A stretch of 64,000 nt of DNA from an uncultured Collinsella sp. (GCA_902470805.1 CABRHX010000004.1:1-64000), one strand, 5' to 3'; positions 18,208-28,055 are shown, counted from the first letter of the stretch. The notes: generated by a model not told the origin, from the letters alone. Numbers and translations: made by a program.

Positions 18208-19146
18208 CTAGTCGCGCAGCTCGCGGCCGGTGATCTCGAGGAACACGTCGTTGAGGGTCGGCGGCTCGCTCCACACGCGGCCGAGCGCCACATCGGCGGC
18301 GCGCAGCGTGTCAAGGATGTCGACCAGATTGTGCGGGCTCGCCTCGCAGTTGCAGACGAGTTCGCCGCCGGAAAGCTCAACGCTGAGCACGTGCTCGTGG
18401 GCACGCAGGCGCTCGACCGTGGCGGCCTCGACGGCGCCGACCTCGGCAGTCACGCGCTCGCCCATCTGAATCATGCGCTTGAGCTCGTCGTTGGTGCCCT
18501 GCGCCAGCACGCGCCCGCCGTCCATGATCATGATGCGGCTGCAGATCTGCTCGACTTCCTCCATGTAATGGCTGGTATACACCACTGTGGCGCCCTCGTC
18601 GCGCAAGCGGCAGATGCCCTCCAGGATGGCGTTTCGGCTCTGTGGGTCGACTGCCACCGTGGGCTCGTCAAAGAAGATGAGCTCGGGCTTGTGCGCGATG
18701 CCGCAGGCAATGTTGAGGCGACGCGCCAGGCCGCCCGAGAGCTTGCCGGGGCGAAACTTGGTAAAGTCGCCCAAGCCCACAAAGTCGATGGCCTCGTCCA
18801 CCAGCGCGCGGCGGCGCTTGCGGTCGTTGACGTAGAGACTGCAGAAATAGTCGATATTCTCGCGCACGGTGAGTTCGTCGAACACTGCCACCTGCTGCGG
18901 CACCACACCGATGCGGCGCTTGAGGTCGTAGCGGGCGGGCGTCATGGGCTCGCCGAACAGCTCGATGGTACCCTTGTCGTAGGCGAGCAGCTGCAGGATG
19001 CAGTTGATGGACGTGGTCTTGCCCGAGCCGTTGGGGCCCAGCAGGCCAAAGATCTCGCCGGGGGCGATGCTCAGGTTAAAGTGGTCGAGCGCGATAAGGT
19101 CGTCGTAGCGCTTGACGAGGTTTTCGACGTGGACGATGTCAGTCAT
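18208..19146 (-). CDS. ABC exporter ATPase (DrrA/NatA type)
   Basis: 312 residues. Walker A GPNGSGKTTS, signature LSGGLARR and Walker B LIFFDEPT, followed by the ~80-residue C-terminal extension usual in DrrA/CcmA-like exporter ATPases. It is the first gene of an operon with two ABC-2 permeases. It is transcribed away from the two-component system at 19345, which is probably its regulator. Confidence 0.9.
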   Translation of the reverse strand: MTDIVHVENLVKRYDDLIALDHFNLSIAPGEIFGLLGPNGSGKTTSINCILQLLAYDKGTIELFGEPMTPARYDLKRRIGVVPQQVAVFDELTVRENIDYFCSLYVNDRKRRRALVDEAIDFVGLGDFTKFRPGKLSGGLARRLNIACGIAHKPELIFFDEPTVAVDPQSRNAILEGICRLRDEGATVVYTSHYMEEVEQICSRIMIMDGGRVLAQGTNDELKRMIQMGERVTAEVGAVEAATVERLRAHEHVLSVELSGGELVCNCEASPHNLVDILDTLRAADVALGRVWSEPPTLNDVFLEITGRELRD

Positions 19147-19332
19147 GAGGCGGCCCTTCTGTTGATTGCGGCCCGGTACGATTGCATCATCGCAGGAGCC
19201 GGCGGCGCGCGCCAGTGAGCTTTGTCACGAGTGTAGGGCTTGGTCGCGCGGCCCGCCGGTGCCCCCGCTTTGCCGCGTGGGAGGAATGTCACGGTTGCTC
19301 CGGGTGGCGCCTCCCCCATGCGCGGCATCGCG

Positions 19333-19338
19333 TACAAT
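19333..19338 (+). promoter_or_regulatory. -10 box of the two-component system, possibly leaderless
   Basis: TACAAT ends 6 bp before ATG 19345, which would put the transcription start at or next to the start codon. No clear -35 and no Shine-Dalgarno lie in between. Confidence 0.45.
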
Positions 19339-19344
19339 ACCCGT

Positions 19345-20490
19345 ATGAACAGGCTTTTCGACAAATCGATCGTGCTGGCGTGCTGTATTGCGGCCGCCAT
19401 GGGCCTTGCCGTGGACGCTCGTCTGGTTGTGGCGTTTTGCCTTGGCATTATTGCCACCTCGCTGGCCGAGGTCACACAGGGGAAACGCACCCGGCGCGCG
19501 AGCGAGGCCGCGAGCTGCGCTTACATCATCGCGGCCGTCTTCGTACCGCCGCTTGTGCCGTTTGCGCCCCTCGCCTTCTATGACATCGCGCGGCGCGTGC
19601 GCCGTGAACGCATCTGGCCCGCGCTGGCGATTGGCGCAGTGTTTGTCTGCGCGCTTATCGCGGACCTTCGCACCGACGCGCTCGCCGCCCGAACGCTCCT
19701 GCTGACCGCCATCCTTTCGGTCGCCGCCACGTTGCTGTCGCTGCGCACCGCGCAGCTGGAGCGCGAACAGGAACGCATGCGTCGCACCCGCGACAAGCTG
19801 CAAGAACGCGCCCTGGCACTCGAGGCACGCAACCGCGACCTCGCCGACCGCCAGGACTACGAAGTCGAGCTCGCGACGCTCGCCGAACGCGCCCGCATCG
19901 CACGCGAGATCCACGATAACGTGGGCCACCAGCTCACGCGCGCTTCGCTTCAAACCGAAGCCCTGCGCGTGGTCCATGCCAACGAGCCCGGCGTTGCCGC
20001 CGATTTCGCCGACGTCAAATACACCGTTGACGAGGCGCTCCAGCTCGTGCGCGCCAGCGTCCACGCGCTCAACGACAATGCGACCAACCTCTCCGTGCAG
20101 CTCGAACGCATCGTTGAAGGCGCACGCTCGGACAGCGGTCCGCAGATTGAACTTGAGGTTTTGGCCGAGCATGCACCAGCCAACGTCGTCAACTGCTTTG
20201 CTGCGGTTCTGCGCGAGGCGCTCTCCAACACCATGCGCCACGCTCGTGCGCAGAACGTTACCGTGCGATGCATGGAGCATCCGGCGTTTTACCAGCTCAT
20301 CGTTACCGACGATGGCAAGGGCGGGATACGGACGGGCGGTCGCGGCGCCGCGGAAGGCATGGGGCTCGGCTCCATGCGCGAGCGCGTCGAGGCGCTTGGC
20401 GGAACTTTCACCGCCGGTCCGCGCGCCGGCGCCGCCGGCTGGCGCGTGTTTGCCACCGTTCCCAAACAGCAAGGAGATGAGGCCCGATGA
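19345..20490 (+). CDS. NarL-type sensor histidine kinase
   Basis: 381 residues. Four or five N-terminal membrane helices (about 8-125) and a coiled linker are followed by a HisKA_3 dimerisation domain with the phospho-acceptor histidine in AREIHDNVGHQL, and a HATPase_c domain with DDGKGG and GLGSMRERV. It has almost no extracytoplasmic sensor loop, so it probably senses within the membrane or through the ABC exporter. Its stop overlaps the response-regulator start (ATGA). ATG 19345 is preferred; ATG 19318 is possible. Confidence 0.85.
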   Translation: MNRLFDKSIVLACCIAAAMGLAVDARLVVAFCLGIIATSLAEVTQGKRTRRASEAASCAYIIAAVFVPPLVPFAPLAFYDIARRVRRERIWPALAIGAVFVCALIADLRTDALAARTLLLTAILSVAATLLSLRTAQLEREQERMRRTRDKLQERALALEARNRDLADRQDYEVELATLAERARIAREIHDNVGHQLTRASLQTEALRVVHANEPGVAADFADVKYTVDEALQLVRASVHALNDNATNLSVQLERIVEGARSDSGPQIELEVLAEHAPANVVNCFAAVLREALSNTMRHARAQNVTVRCMEHPAFYQLIVTDDGKGGIRTGGRGAAEGMGLGSMRERVEALGGTFTAGPRAGAAGWRVFATVPKQQGDEAR

Positions 20491-21116
20491 GGCTCATTGT
20501 TGTCGACGACGACCGCTTGGTGGTCGATTCGCTCAAGATTATCCTGGGTGCCCAGCCGCAGATCGAAGTAGTGGGCGCCGGCGCCGACGGCAACGACGCG
20601 GTCGCACTCTACATCGAGCATGCGCCCGACATCGCGCTGCTCGACATTCAGATGCCGGGACGCGACGGCCTTTCGGCAGCGCGTGAAATCCTCGAGCACG
20701 ACCCCACGGCACGCGTGGTGTTCCTGACCACGTTCTCGGATGACGAGTACATTGTGTCGGCGCTCAAGCTGGGCGCCCGCGGCTATCTGATCAAAACCGA
20801 TGTCGCCGCCATTCCGCCGGCACTGGCGCAGGTCATGGACGGCAAGCGCGTGCTCGAGGGCAAGGCGATCGAGGATGTTGACTTTGACGGGATGGGCGAC
20901 AAAGCAGGCGCGCCCCACCGTCCCGCAGCCTTTGCCGGCCTGACCGACCGCGAATTCGAAGTCGCCGAGCTCATCGCTCGCGGCCTCGACAACAAGGAGA
21001 TTGCGGCCACCGCCTATATGGGTGAAGGCACCGTACGCAACCACATCAGCTCAATCCTAGCCAAAATGGGCCTACGCAACCGCACCCAAATCGCCATCGC
21101 CTACCTGCGCGGATAA
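20487..21116 (+). CDS. LuxR/NarL-family response regulator
   Basis: 209 residues. A receiver domain (1-~120) has the acidic pair VVDDD and phospho-acceptor D53 (LLDIQMPG). A GerE/LuxR helix-turn-helix (about 148-205) has LTDREFEVAELIARGLDNKE and GEGTVRNHISSILAK. It is the partner of the kinase it overlaps. The most likely targets are the divergent ABC-2 exporter operon and possibly the operon itself. Confidence 0.92.
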   Translation: MRLIVVDDDRLVVDSLKIILGAQPQIEVVGAGADGNDAVALYIEHAPDIALLDIQMPGRDGLSAAREILEHDPTARVVFLTTFSDDEYIVSALKLGARGYLIKTDVAAIPPALAQVMDGKRVLEGKAIEDVDFDGMGDKAGAPHRPAAFAGLTDREFEVAELIARGLDNKEIAATAYMGEGTVRNHISSILAKMGLRNRTQIAIAYLRG

Positions 21117-21139
21117 CTCAAAGAATCGGCCACTCAGAT

Positions 21140-21198
21140 GCGGTGAAATACGGACTGCTGTGCCCCCTAGGGCCGCCAAACAGTCCGTAATTCACCGC
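21140..21198. repeat. 59-bp GCGGTG palindromic element
   Basis: Arms GCGGTGAAATACGGACTG (21140-21157) and complement (21181-21198), one mismatch. The same length and the same outer GCGGTGRAATA are found at 44681-44739. It lies downstream of the two-component operon and may end its transcript. Confidence 0.75.
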
Positions 21199-21224
21199 AA
21201 CTTATAGAGCAGCCGCACAAAAGT

Positions 21225-21259
21225 GCCGCCACGGAGGAGGGAGATGCCTCCGTGGCGGC
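21225..21259 (-). terminator. Terminator of the giant surface-protein gene
   Basis: Perfect 13-bp stem GCCGCCACGGAGG with a 9-nt loop, then ACTTTTG on the minus strand. A second GC-rich hairpin lies nearer the stop, around 21302-21323. Confidence 0.75.
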
Positions 21260-21337
21260 TGGGGGTGGGGTGGGGGCTGTGTTTTGGCTCCCCGCCGGCG
21301 GCCCGGGGCCTTTTGGCCCCAGGCTCCGTCGACGTGC

Positions 21338-24300
21338 CTAGCGCTTACGGATACCCCAGACCAGGGCTCCGACGCCAGCCATGGCGATGACAAATGCCAT
21401 GAGCAGCGCGGCTGCCTGCTGGTCACCCGTGGTGGGCAGATAGCCCTTAACCGTCTTGACGATGTTCGTCACGGTCTTGGGCGTGCCGGGATCGGGCGTC
21501 GGCACGGGCGTCTCGGGCTTCTTGTACGTGTTGTTGAACACGATACCCTCGACGCTCTTGTCGCCCTTGGTAAAGGTGACGTTCGCCTTGAGGTTGCCCT
21601 CGCCGTCGTCGACCACGTTGACGGTCGCGGTAAAGACGGACTTGTCATAGGTCATACCGGCCTCGTCGCCCTTGACCTCGCTGATGGTGTAGACGTACGT
21701 ACCAGGCTCGTCGTACTCGAACTTGTCGAAGTTGATCTTGCCGTCGGCATCGTTGGTGACGGTGGACTCGATGTCCTCGCCAACGAGCTTAAAGCTAAAC
21801 TCGTCCTTCTTGAGCTCGCGTCCCTCGAGCACCTTGATGGCGCCGATGGAAACCTGCGTGGGCATGGCGTGATACTTGTTGGTAAAGCCAGCGGACTCGG
21901 TAGTTCCCTCGAGCTTGTGCGTCGCAGTCAGCGTGCCGTCGCCGTTGTCGGAGACGGTGGTCAGGACGGTGTAGGTCGTGCCGTCATAGGTGACGCCCTT
22001 GTACAGGCCGAGCGCGTTGGGGCAAGCCTCGCGCAGCATGTACGTGTGCGTGCCGGGCGCCTCGTAGCGGATCGGGCTCAGCGCGACGGTGCCGTTGGCG
22101 TCGTTGGTGCCACTCGCGACAACCACGCCGTCCTCGAGCAGCTCAAACGTGAACTCGCCTGATGCAAGGTCGCGTCCGGTTAGGCGCTTGACCGTCTTGA
22201 CCTGATCGGTCACCACAGAATCGGTAGGCGTCACGTTATAGGTGTTGGTGAACGTGAAGGCCGCGCCGTCGTCACCCTCGCGCACGACGCGCAGATGTCC
22301 GGCACCGTCGTCAGTCACGGTGTAGGAAACCTTGCGCGTGGCGTTGGCGTCATTGGCCACGCCAGGGGCGCTACCGGACTCGGTCACCGTGTAGGTAAAG
22401 GTGTGCGAGCGCGGAGTAGCGGCGGCAGGCTCGTTCTCGTCCTCGGATTCATCAGCGTTAACGTCAACGTCGGCCTCGTCGGTCTCTGCCTCGTCGGCAT
22501 TTGCCTCGTCGACCTCTGCCTCGTCGGCTTCGACTTCATCGGCTTCGGTCTTGTCGGCCGCATCGTCCGTCACGCCCAGGGCGCGGTTGAGATCGTCGAG
22601 CGTAAAGTGGATCTTGCCAAAGTCCACGTTGCCGGCCGCGTCGTTGGTTGCGGTCGCGCGCTCGGGCATCGGGGCTCCCGCCTCGTCAGCGGCCACGGTA
22701 AAGGTGAACTTGCCCGCGATGTCAGCCGGGGTCAGGCCCTCGGCAGCCTGGAGCTTCTTGGTGCCGGCAAGCGCGGCGTCAACGGCATCGGTGCCGTAGA
22801 CGTTCTCGAACTCGGGCTTGATGCCGTCGTAGACAGGCTTCGCCGTCAGGGTACCGTCGCCGTTATCGACGACAATGACCTTAAAGCTAAAGCTCGGCGT
22901 TGCGGCCGTGATGCCCTTGGCCGCGAGCTGCGGTGTGAACTCAAAGGCGGTGTAACCGATGGTCCATGTAAGCTTGGCATCCGTATCGGTGCGGATAGCG
23001 CGCTTGGCGTTTACCAGGTCGGCGAGCATCTCGGTGGTGTAATGCAGGAAACCGAAGCTTACCTGCCCATTAATGTTGGTAGTGCACGTGCCCTCAATGG
23101 CTTCCTTCTCGCCTGCGTAGGCGATGCCAAAGTAGAACTCACCGTCGGCCATCGGGCGACCGGTCAGGGTCTTGGTGGCAACGACCTTAGCGGCTTCACC
23201 GCCAGTCGTGTTAGTCGTAGCGCTATAGCTGTTGACGAACGGGACCACGGCGCTCTCGACCGCAGCGGCACCAGTCTTGTACTCGGTCACCAGCGGCGTG
23301 CCCTCGGAACCGCCAGAGACAGTCGTCGTGGCGGTAAGCGTACCGGCGGTGTCGTCGGCGATGGCGATCGTCACGGTGCGGACAGCGTCGTCGTAGGTGT
23401 AACCGGGCTTGTGGTCGTTCGTCTCGGCCACGGTGTATTTGAAGGTCTTGCCGGCGTCAGCCTGCGTAAACTTGACCTCCTTGCCGGCCAGAATGTCGAT
23501 CAGGCCGACGGTTCCCTCTGTCGCTGCAGGGGACTTGTACACGTTGGCACCCTCGTGCAGGCCAAGTGCGTTGGCCGAAGCCTCGTCGGCGGGCGTCACG
23601 GTAAAGGTGAACTGGCCTTCGGTCATGGGACGTCCGCGGAGGGTCTTGCTGAGCTTGAGGCCGCCGGCCGCGGTGTAGTTGAGCTCAGTGCGGTACGTGT
23701 TGGTAAAGCGTCCGTTTTCCTTCTTGGTGACGTTGGCGGTCAGGGTGCCATCGCCGTCCTCGGTCACGGTCACTTCGGCGGTCGCGACATGGGCGTCATA
23801 CGTCATGCCGACCGTACTGCCCGCGTTCTCGCGGATCTCGTACTTGTAGGTTCCGGCAGCCGTGTAGTGAATCTTGCCGAACTTAATGGCGGCGGCGCCG
23901 TCCTTCACGTCCTGCTTGCTCACGGTTACGGTTGCGGGATCGGGCAGCGGGGTACCCTCGGGGGCGGTGATGGTAAAGCTGAACTCGTCGGCATCCGTCC
24001 AGTCGCGGCCGTCGATAGCCTTGCTCAGACCAAAGTCGAGCTCTGCATCAATCGGGGTCACGCTGTAGGCGTTCTTGAACTCAGCGGGCTTGTCGCCCTT
24101 CAGCTCGTGCTTAGCGCTGAGCGTGCCGTCGCCGTTATCGGTAATGGTGGTCTCGATGGTGTACTGGGCGTTACTGTACGTTACGCCCTTGCTGGTAGTT
24201 CCGCCGTTGACCTCGCGCAGCGTGTAGGTGTGCTTGCCAGGCATGGTGTACTCGATGGCGCTGAACGTCACCTTACCATCGGCGCCATTCTCAACGGTCT

Positions 24301-27300
24301 CGATAAGCTCAGAGTCCTCGCCCTTGATCTCGCGCAGCTCAAAGCTGAACTCACCGGCTGCAAGCTTGCGCCCGGTCAGGCGCTTGGTCACGTCAATCTG
24401 GCTGGTAACGCTGGACTCAACAGGCTTCACTTTGTAGGCGTTGGTGAACGTAAACGCCGCGTCGCCGTCCGGCTTGCGCGACACGCTCAGATTGCCCTTG
24501 CCGTCATCGGTCACGGTGAAGGAAACCTCGCGCGAAGGCGTGGCGTCATTGGTCACGCCAGCGACCTCACCGGACTCAGTCACGGTGTAGGTAAAGGTGT
24601 GCTCGCGCTTCTCGGGCTTCTCGCCCAGGACCTTGTTGAGGTCCTTGAGCGTAAAGGTAATCTTGCCAAAGTCGACCTTGCCCTTGGCATCATTGGTCAC
24701 GCTCGCGTTCGCGGGCATGGGTACGCCCTCTTCACCGGTCACGGTAAAGGTGAACTTGCCGTTGATGTCGGCCGGGGTCAGACCGTCGGCGAACTGCAGG
24801 TTCTTGATGCCCGCAAGCGATGCCTCGGCAGCATTCGCGGTGTAGGCGTTCTTGAACTTGATACTCTTGACGTCCTCGGCGCCCTTCAGCTTGTGCGTGG
24901 CCACCAGCTGGCCCTTGCCGTTATCGCTGATGGTCGTCACGATGATGTAGAAGTTTTCGTCGTAGGTGACACCGCCGGCATTGCCCTTGACCTCGCGCAG
25001 CGTGTAGGTGTGCTGACCGATCTCGGTGTACTTGATGGCCTTGAACGTAACGTTACCGTTGGCGTCATTCTTGACGGTCTCGATAAGCTCAGAGTCCTCG
25101 CCCTTGGCCTCGCGCAGCTCAAAGCTGAACTCGTCGGCCTTGAGGCCACGGCCGGTCAGAGACTTGACGACCTCGATCTCGTCGGTAACGCTCGAATCGA
25201 CGGGGCTTGCAGCGTAGATGTTCTTGAACTCAGTCTCGCCCGAAGTCACCTGTACGTCAGCGCTGAGCTCGCCCTTCTTGTTGGGCGTTACCGTCACGGT
25301 AATCTCCGCGACATTCCCACTGTAAGTGATGCCATCGATAGTTTGGCCGGCGTTCTTCTCGCTGACCTTGTAGACGTACGTGCCAGGTTCGGCGTATTCG
25401 ATCGTGCCGAAGTCGATGGCAGCCTTGCCCTGGTCCAGGTCAGCCTTGTGCACGATCGCAGTCGTAGCCGCAGGCATCGGGGCACCGTTCTCGGACGTCA
25501 GACCAAACTCAAACTTGTCCTCTTTCGTCCACTCGCGACCCTCGAGCACCTTGGTCAGGCCAAAGCTAGCCTTGGTGTCAACCTTTGCCGGCGTCATGTC
25601 GTACTTATAGCTGATCTTGCCGTTGTTGCCCAAATAGGAATTGACATGCGTAGCACCCGCCTTGGCGGACACGTTGTTCCACATGGGGTTGAGAACGTCG
25701 GTCGCGGTACTGGTCTTGTTGCCGCCCACGCTGTCCTTGGTAGTGTGGAGCTCGTCGATAAAGGCCAGGCGCGCGGTCCCCACGCTAAACGAAAGGTTGC
25801 CGTCCTTGTCGGCAATAATAGCGCCGTCAAACTTCGCAGCGTCGCCGCCGATAAACTCGATGACGGCAGTGGCGGACTTGGCCTCGTTGTTCTCGCCCTG
25901 CTCCTCAAACTCATCCTTGTAGTAATAGGTGCCTTTTTCTGCCAGTGAAATCTTTGCAGGCTGTGTGCATTCCTTATCGGTGTAAATTGGAGTCTGCTTC
26001 TGGAAGTAGTAGTAGCGGTTGGTATCGGCCGGCTCAAAGTTCGCAACCGTATCACCCAACGCACCGGTCTTCCACTTGTTTGCGTAGAAGCTCACGGTCT
26101 TGCTGCCATCGTCGGCAACGGTCGTATTCTTTTCGATGTAAGCCTTGAGCCCCGTGACCTTCTCAGGCGTAAATAGGTTGTCGAGCGCAACACTCTTCAC
26201 GCTCGAGGCATACTTCACCTGAATGGGCTTAACGCTGTCGACCGAAAGCTTGCCGTCTACGGTCTTAAAGTGGCTCAGCGGAATCAACGACGCAGGAATG
26301 TTAACCGTTACGATATCGCCCTTCTGGGGATTGTCAGCGCCAGCACGCTGCACGGTAATGAGCAGGTCTTTCGCCTTGTCGGTGAACTCGTAGGTGTCGG
26401 TATTGGTTTCTTTATTGACCGTTTTGTCCGTCTTGGTAAACGGCGTGCCGTTGATAACGACTTCGGTAAATCCGTCAACCTGCATAAAGTCGCCCAGCTC
26501 ATCGGTAAACGTGATGTAGCCAGACTTGGTCTCGTCATATCCCTTATGGATTTCGGTCGGATAAGGTTTCTCCGACGTAATGGCCTGCGAGATGTCGTCG
26601 AAGACCTTCTTGAGCTCTTCGGCATTGGTCGCCGACTTATAGTAGTCGAAGTTTTCCGCGCGCGTACCGTGAGTATCCCATGCCGTGGCATTGGGGTAGT
26701 TGCTCGAAACGGCCTGCATGAACTTGTTCTCTTTTTGGCTTTTTCCCGAATCCTGGATACCAGCGCTGGGGTTCGCGCCATCAAAGATGCCGACAGTATA
26801 AACGGTAGCCTTGCTGTCCTTCATGTTCTTGGCAGCCGTCACAGCAGCGTTGGCGACACCCGCATCGAATTTATTTTGCTTTGTTGGCGTGCCGTCGGTA
26901 AAGAACACAATAATCTTCTTGGCGTCTTTGCGGCCATAAGTGGTAGTGATTTTCTCGGCCAGCTCTAGGCCATAGTCGGCGCGCGTGGCACCGGCAGGCT
27001 GAATTTGATTAATTGTATTCTTCTTGAGATCATCCGCATTGCTGCCGGAACAGTAGGTCAACTCTTTCATAACCTGGGTGTAATTGTAGGAGTACCCTCC
27101 GTCGCGATACATATTGTTGCCGATATCGTTGGACTTCTTGCCCGCAAACTTAACAATGGCAACCCTATGCTGCCTATTGACGCCCTCGGTGCTCTCATTT
27201 TGTTTTGCGATGGTATCGATAAAGCTGTTCGCAGCACTCTTCAGCGCATCGATACGCTTGGTGCGATCTCCGCCACCCATAGGATCATCCATCGAGCCAG

Positions 27301-27670
27301 ATGCATCCAGCACCATCACGATGTCGAGCGGCGTAGTAACCGTCACGGTTGAATTAGACGTCGAGGACATGGCCGAAAGCGTGGTCAGAAAATCCGACTC
27401 TTCGTTTTCCTCAGTTGCCTCGACCGTCTTGTCGGTCCAGATTCGGCCGATGTTTTGAGTCGTTACTTTATTACCGTTGTGACCGGCCGCCCAGATTTCC
27501 CAGCGTCCGCTGGTGTCGGGATCGACGACGACCTTTCCGCTCATTGTCGGTCCGTCCATTCCGGTACTGGACCTGGCGTTGGCCTCGGGCAGCATGGCAA
27601 ATGCTGCAGCCGGCAACACCAGCACTACGGCCAGCATCACCGCCAAGAGACCCCTCGTGTACTTACTCAT
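21338..27670 (-). CDS. Giant LPXTG surface protein: VWA domain and ten FctA-like pilin repeats
   Basis: 2110 residues. Signal peptide (about 1-32), a VWA domain (about 112-370) with the MIDAS motif DASGS at 122-126, a spacer region (about 370-700), then ten repeats of ~135 residues (about 700-2047) of the FctA/Spy0128 pilin type. Each starts like TKxLTGR and ends with an Asn-containing (K/T)NxY that can form an internal isopeptide bond. Then a Pro-rich stalk, LPTTG (2078-2082), a membrane helix and a RKR tail for sortase anchoring. It is probably a tip-type adhesin or fibrous pilin. No sortase is in the window. Repeat 8 carries an acidic DEADE insertion (about 1700-1747). AAGGGAG precedes ATG 27670. 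Confidence 0.9.
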   Translation of the reverse strand: MSKYTRGLLAVMLAVVLVLPAAAFAMLPEANARSSTGMDGPTMSGKVVVDPDTSGRWEIWAAGHNGNKVTTQNIGRIWTDKTVEATEENEESDFLTTLSAMSSTSNSTVTVTTPLDIVMVLDASGSMDDPMGGGDRTKRIDALKSAANSFIDTIAKQNESTEGVNRQHRVAIVKFAGKKSNDIGNNMYRDGGYSYNYTQVMKELTYCSGSNADDLKKNTINQIQPAGATRADYGLELAEKITTTYGRKDAKKIIVFFTDGTPTKQNKFDAGVANAAVTAAKNMKDSKATVYTVGIFDGANPSAGIQDSGKSQKENKFMQAVSSNYPNATAWDTHGTRAENFDYYKSATNAEELKKVFDDISQAITSEKPYPTEIHKGYDETKSGYITFTDELGDFMQVDGFTEVVINGTPFTKTDKTVNKETNTDTYEFTDKAKDLLITVQRAGADNPQKGDIVTVNIPASLIPLSHFKTVDGKLSVDSVKPIQVKYASSVKSVALDNLFTPEKVTGLKAYIEKNTTVADDGSKTVSFYANKWKTGALGDTVANFEPADTNRYYYFQKQTPIYTDKECTQPAKISLAEKGTYYYKDEFEEQGENNEAKSATAVIEFIGGDAAKFDGAIIADKDGNLSFSVGTARLAFIDELHTTKDSVGGNKTSTATDVLNPMWNNVSAKAGATHVNSYLGNNGKISYKYDMTPAKVDTKASFGLTKVLEGREWTKEDKFEFGLTSENGAPMPAATTAIVHKADLDQGKAAIDFGTIEYAEPGTYVYKVSEKNAGQTIDGITYSGNVAEITVTVTPNKKGELSADVQVTSGETEFKNIYAASPVDSSVTDEIEVVKSLTGRGLKADEFSFELREAKGEDSELIETVKNDANGNVTFKAIKYTEIGQHTYTLREVKGNAGGVTYDENFYIIVTTISDNGKGQLVATHKLKGAEDVKSIKFKNAYTANAAEASLAGIKNLQFADGLTPADINGKFTFTVTGEEGVPMPANASVTNDAKGKVDFGKITFTLKDLNKVLGEKPEKREHTFTYTVTESGEVAGVTNDATPSREVSFTVTDDGKGNLSVSRKPDGDAAFTFTNAYKVKPVESSVTSQIDVTKRLTGRKLAAGEFSFELREIKGEDSELIETVENGADGKVTFSAIEYTMPGKHTYTLREVNGGTTSKGVTYSNAQYTIETTITDNGDGTLSAKHELKGDKPAEFKNAYSVTPIDAELDFGLSKAIDGRDWTDADEFSFTITAPEGTPLPDPATVTVSKQDVKDGAAAIKFGKIHYTAAGTYKYEIRENAGSTVGMTYDAHVATAEVTVTEDGDGTLTANVTKKENGRFTNTYRTELNYTAAGGLKLSKTLRGRPMTEGQFTFTVTPADEASANALGLHEGANVYKSPAATEGTVGLIDILAGKEVKFTQADAGKTFKYTVAETNDHKPGYTYDDAVRTVTIAIADDTAGTLTATTTVSGGSEGTPLVTEYKTGAAAVESAVVPFVNSYSATTNTTGGEAAKVVATKTLTGRPMADGEFYFGIAYAGEKEAIEGTCTTNINGQVSFGFLHYTTEMLADLVNAKRAIRTDTDAKLTWTIGYTAFEFTPQLAAKGITAATPSFSFKVIVVDNGDGTLTAKPVYDGIKPEFENVYGTDAVDAALAGTKKLQAAEGLTPADIAGKFTFTVAADEAGAPMPERATATNDAAGNVDFGKIHFTLDDLNRALGVTDDAADKTEADEVEADEAEVDEANADEAETDEADVDVNADESEDENEPAAATPRSHTFTYTVTESGSAPGVANDANATRKVSYTVTDDGAGHLRVVREGDDGAAFTFTNTYNVTPTDSVVTDQVKTVKRLTGRDLASGEFTFELLEDGVVVASGTNDANGTVALSPIRYEAPGTHTYMLREACPNALGLYKGVTYDGTTYTVLTTVSDNGDGTLTATHKLEGTTESAGFTNKYHAMPTQVSIGAIKVLEGRELKKDEFSFKLVGEDIESTVTNDADGKINFDKFEYDEPGTYVYTISEVKGDEAGMTYDKSVFTATVNVVDDGEGNLKANVTFTKGDKSVEGIVFNNTYKKPETPVPTPDPGTPKTVTNIVKTVKGYLPTTGDQQAAALLMAFVIAMAGVGALVWGIRKR

Positions 27671-27722
27671 CGCGTCTCCCTTCTCGCAGGCTCAGACCTT
27701 GCATCAGCCTAAAGTTACGAAA

Positions 27723-27802
27723 TGAGACACAATTAGGGCAGGTGACACACGTTCCAGATTCATTTTTAGGCGTGAGACAAATGTCTCACCAAAGTTGAGA
27801 CA
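27723..27802 (-). promoter_or_regulatory. TGAGACA operator cluster upstream of the surface protein
   Basis: GTGAGACAAATGTCTCAC (27772-27789) is an 18-bp palindrome with 7-bp arms. Further TGAGACA copies lie at 27723-27729 and 27796-27802. This gives four half-sites within 80 bp of the surface-protein start, suggesting control by a dimeric regulator. Confidence 0.6.
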
Positions 27803-27897
27803 CGAGTGTTTTCGCAGGAAAACGGGTGCGACTCAAGATGGACGGGGCAAAAGAACCCGTTTTCCTCCGTCCCCGGGGGATCTATTGGTGGTGCTCG

Positions 27898-28055
27898 CCA
27901 CAAAACTGGCCCATCTACTACGTTTGGCCCGATACCACCGACCATAACCGCGTTTCGTGAAAAACGGCAAGCGTTTTACCTGCGGTTTTCTTTTCGCAGT
28001 ATTTGTCGTGGTCGGGGGTTGCCGCCTGAACATAGTAGATGGGCCCATTTTGTGG
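27898..28055. repeat. Long palindromic element, copy A
   Basis: 158 bp. Outer arms 27898-27922 and 28031-28055 are 25-nt near-complements (CCACAAAACTGGCCCATCTA and complement), with inner arms CCGACCA / TGGTCGG. Its centre resembles that of copy B. No coding potential is seen between 27671 and 28377. Confidence 0.8.

Noticed and set aside
22295..25948. 1217-codon open frame antisense to the giant surface protein
   Set aside because: The opposite strand has signal peptide, VWA and FctA domains. The antisense frame is open only because of GC-rich third positions and reads as low-complexity sequence without any family signature.
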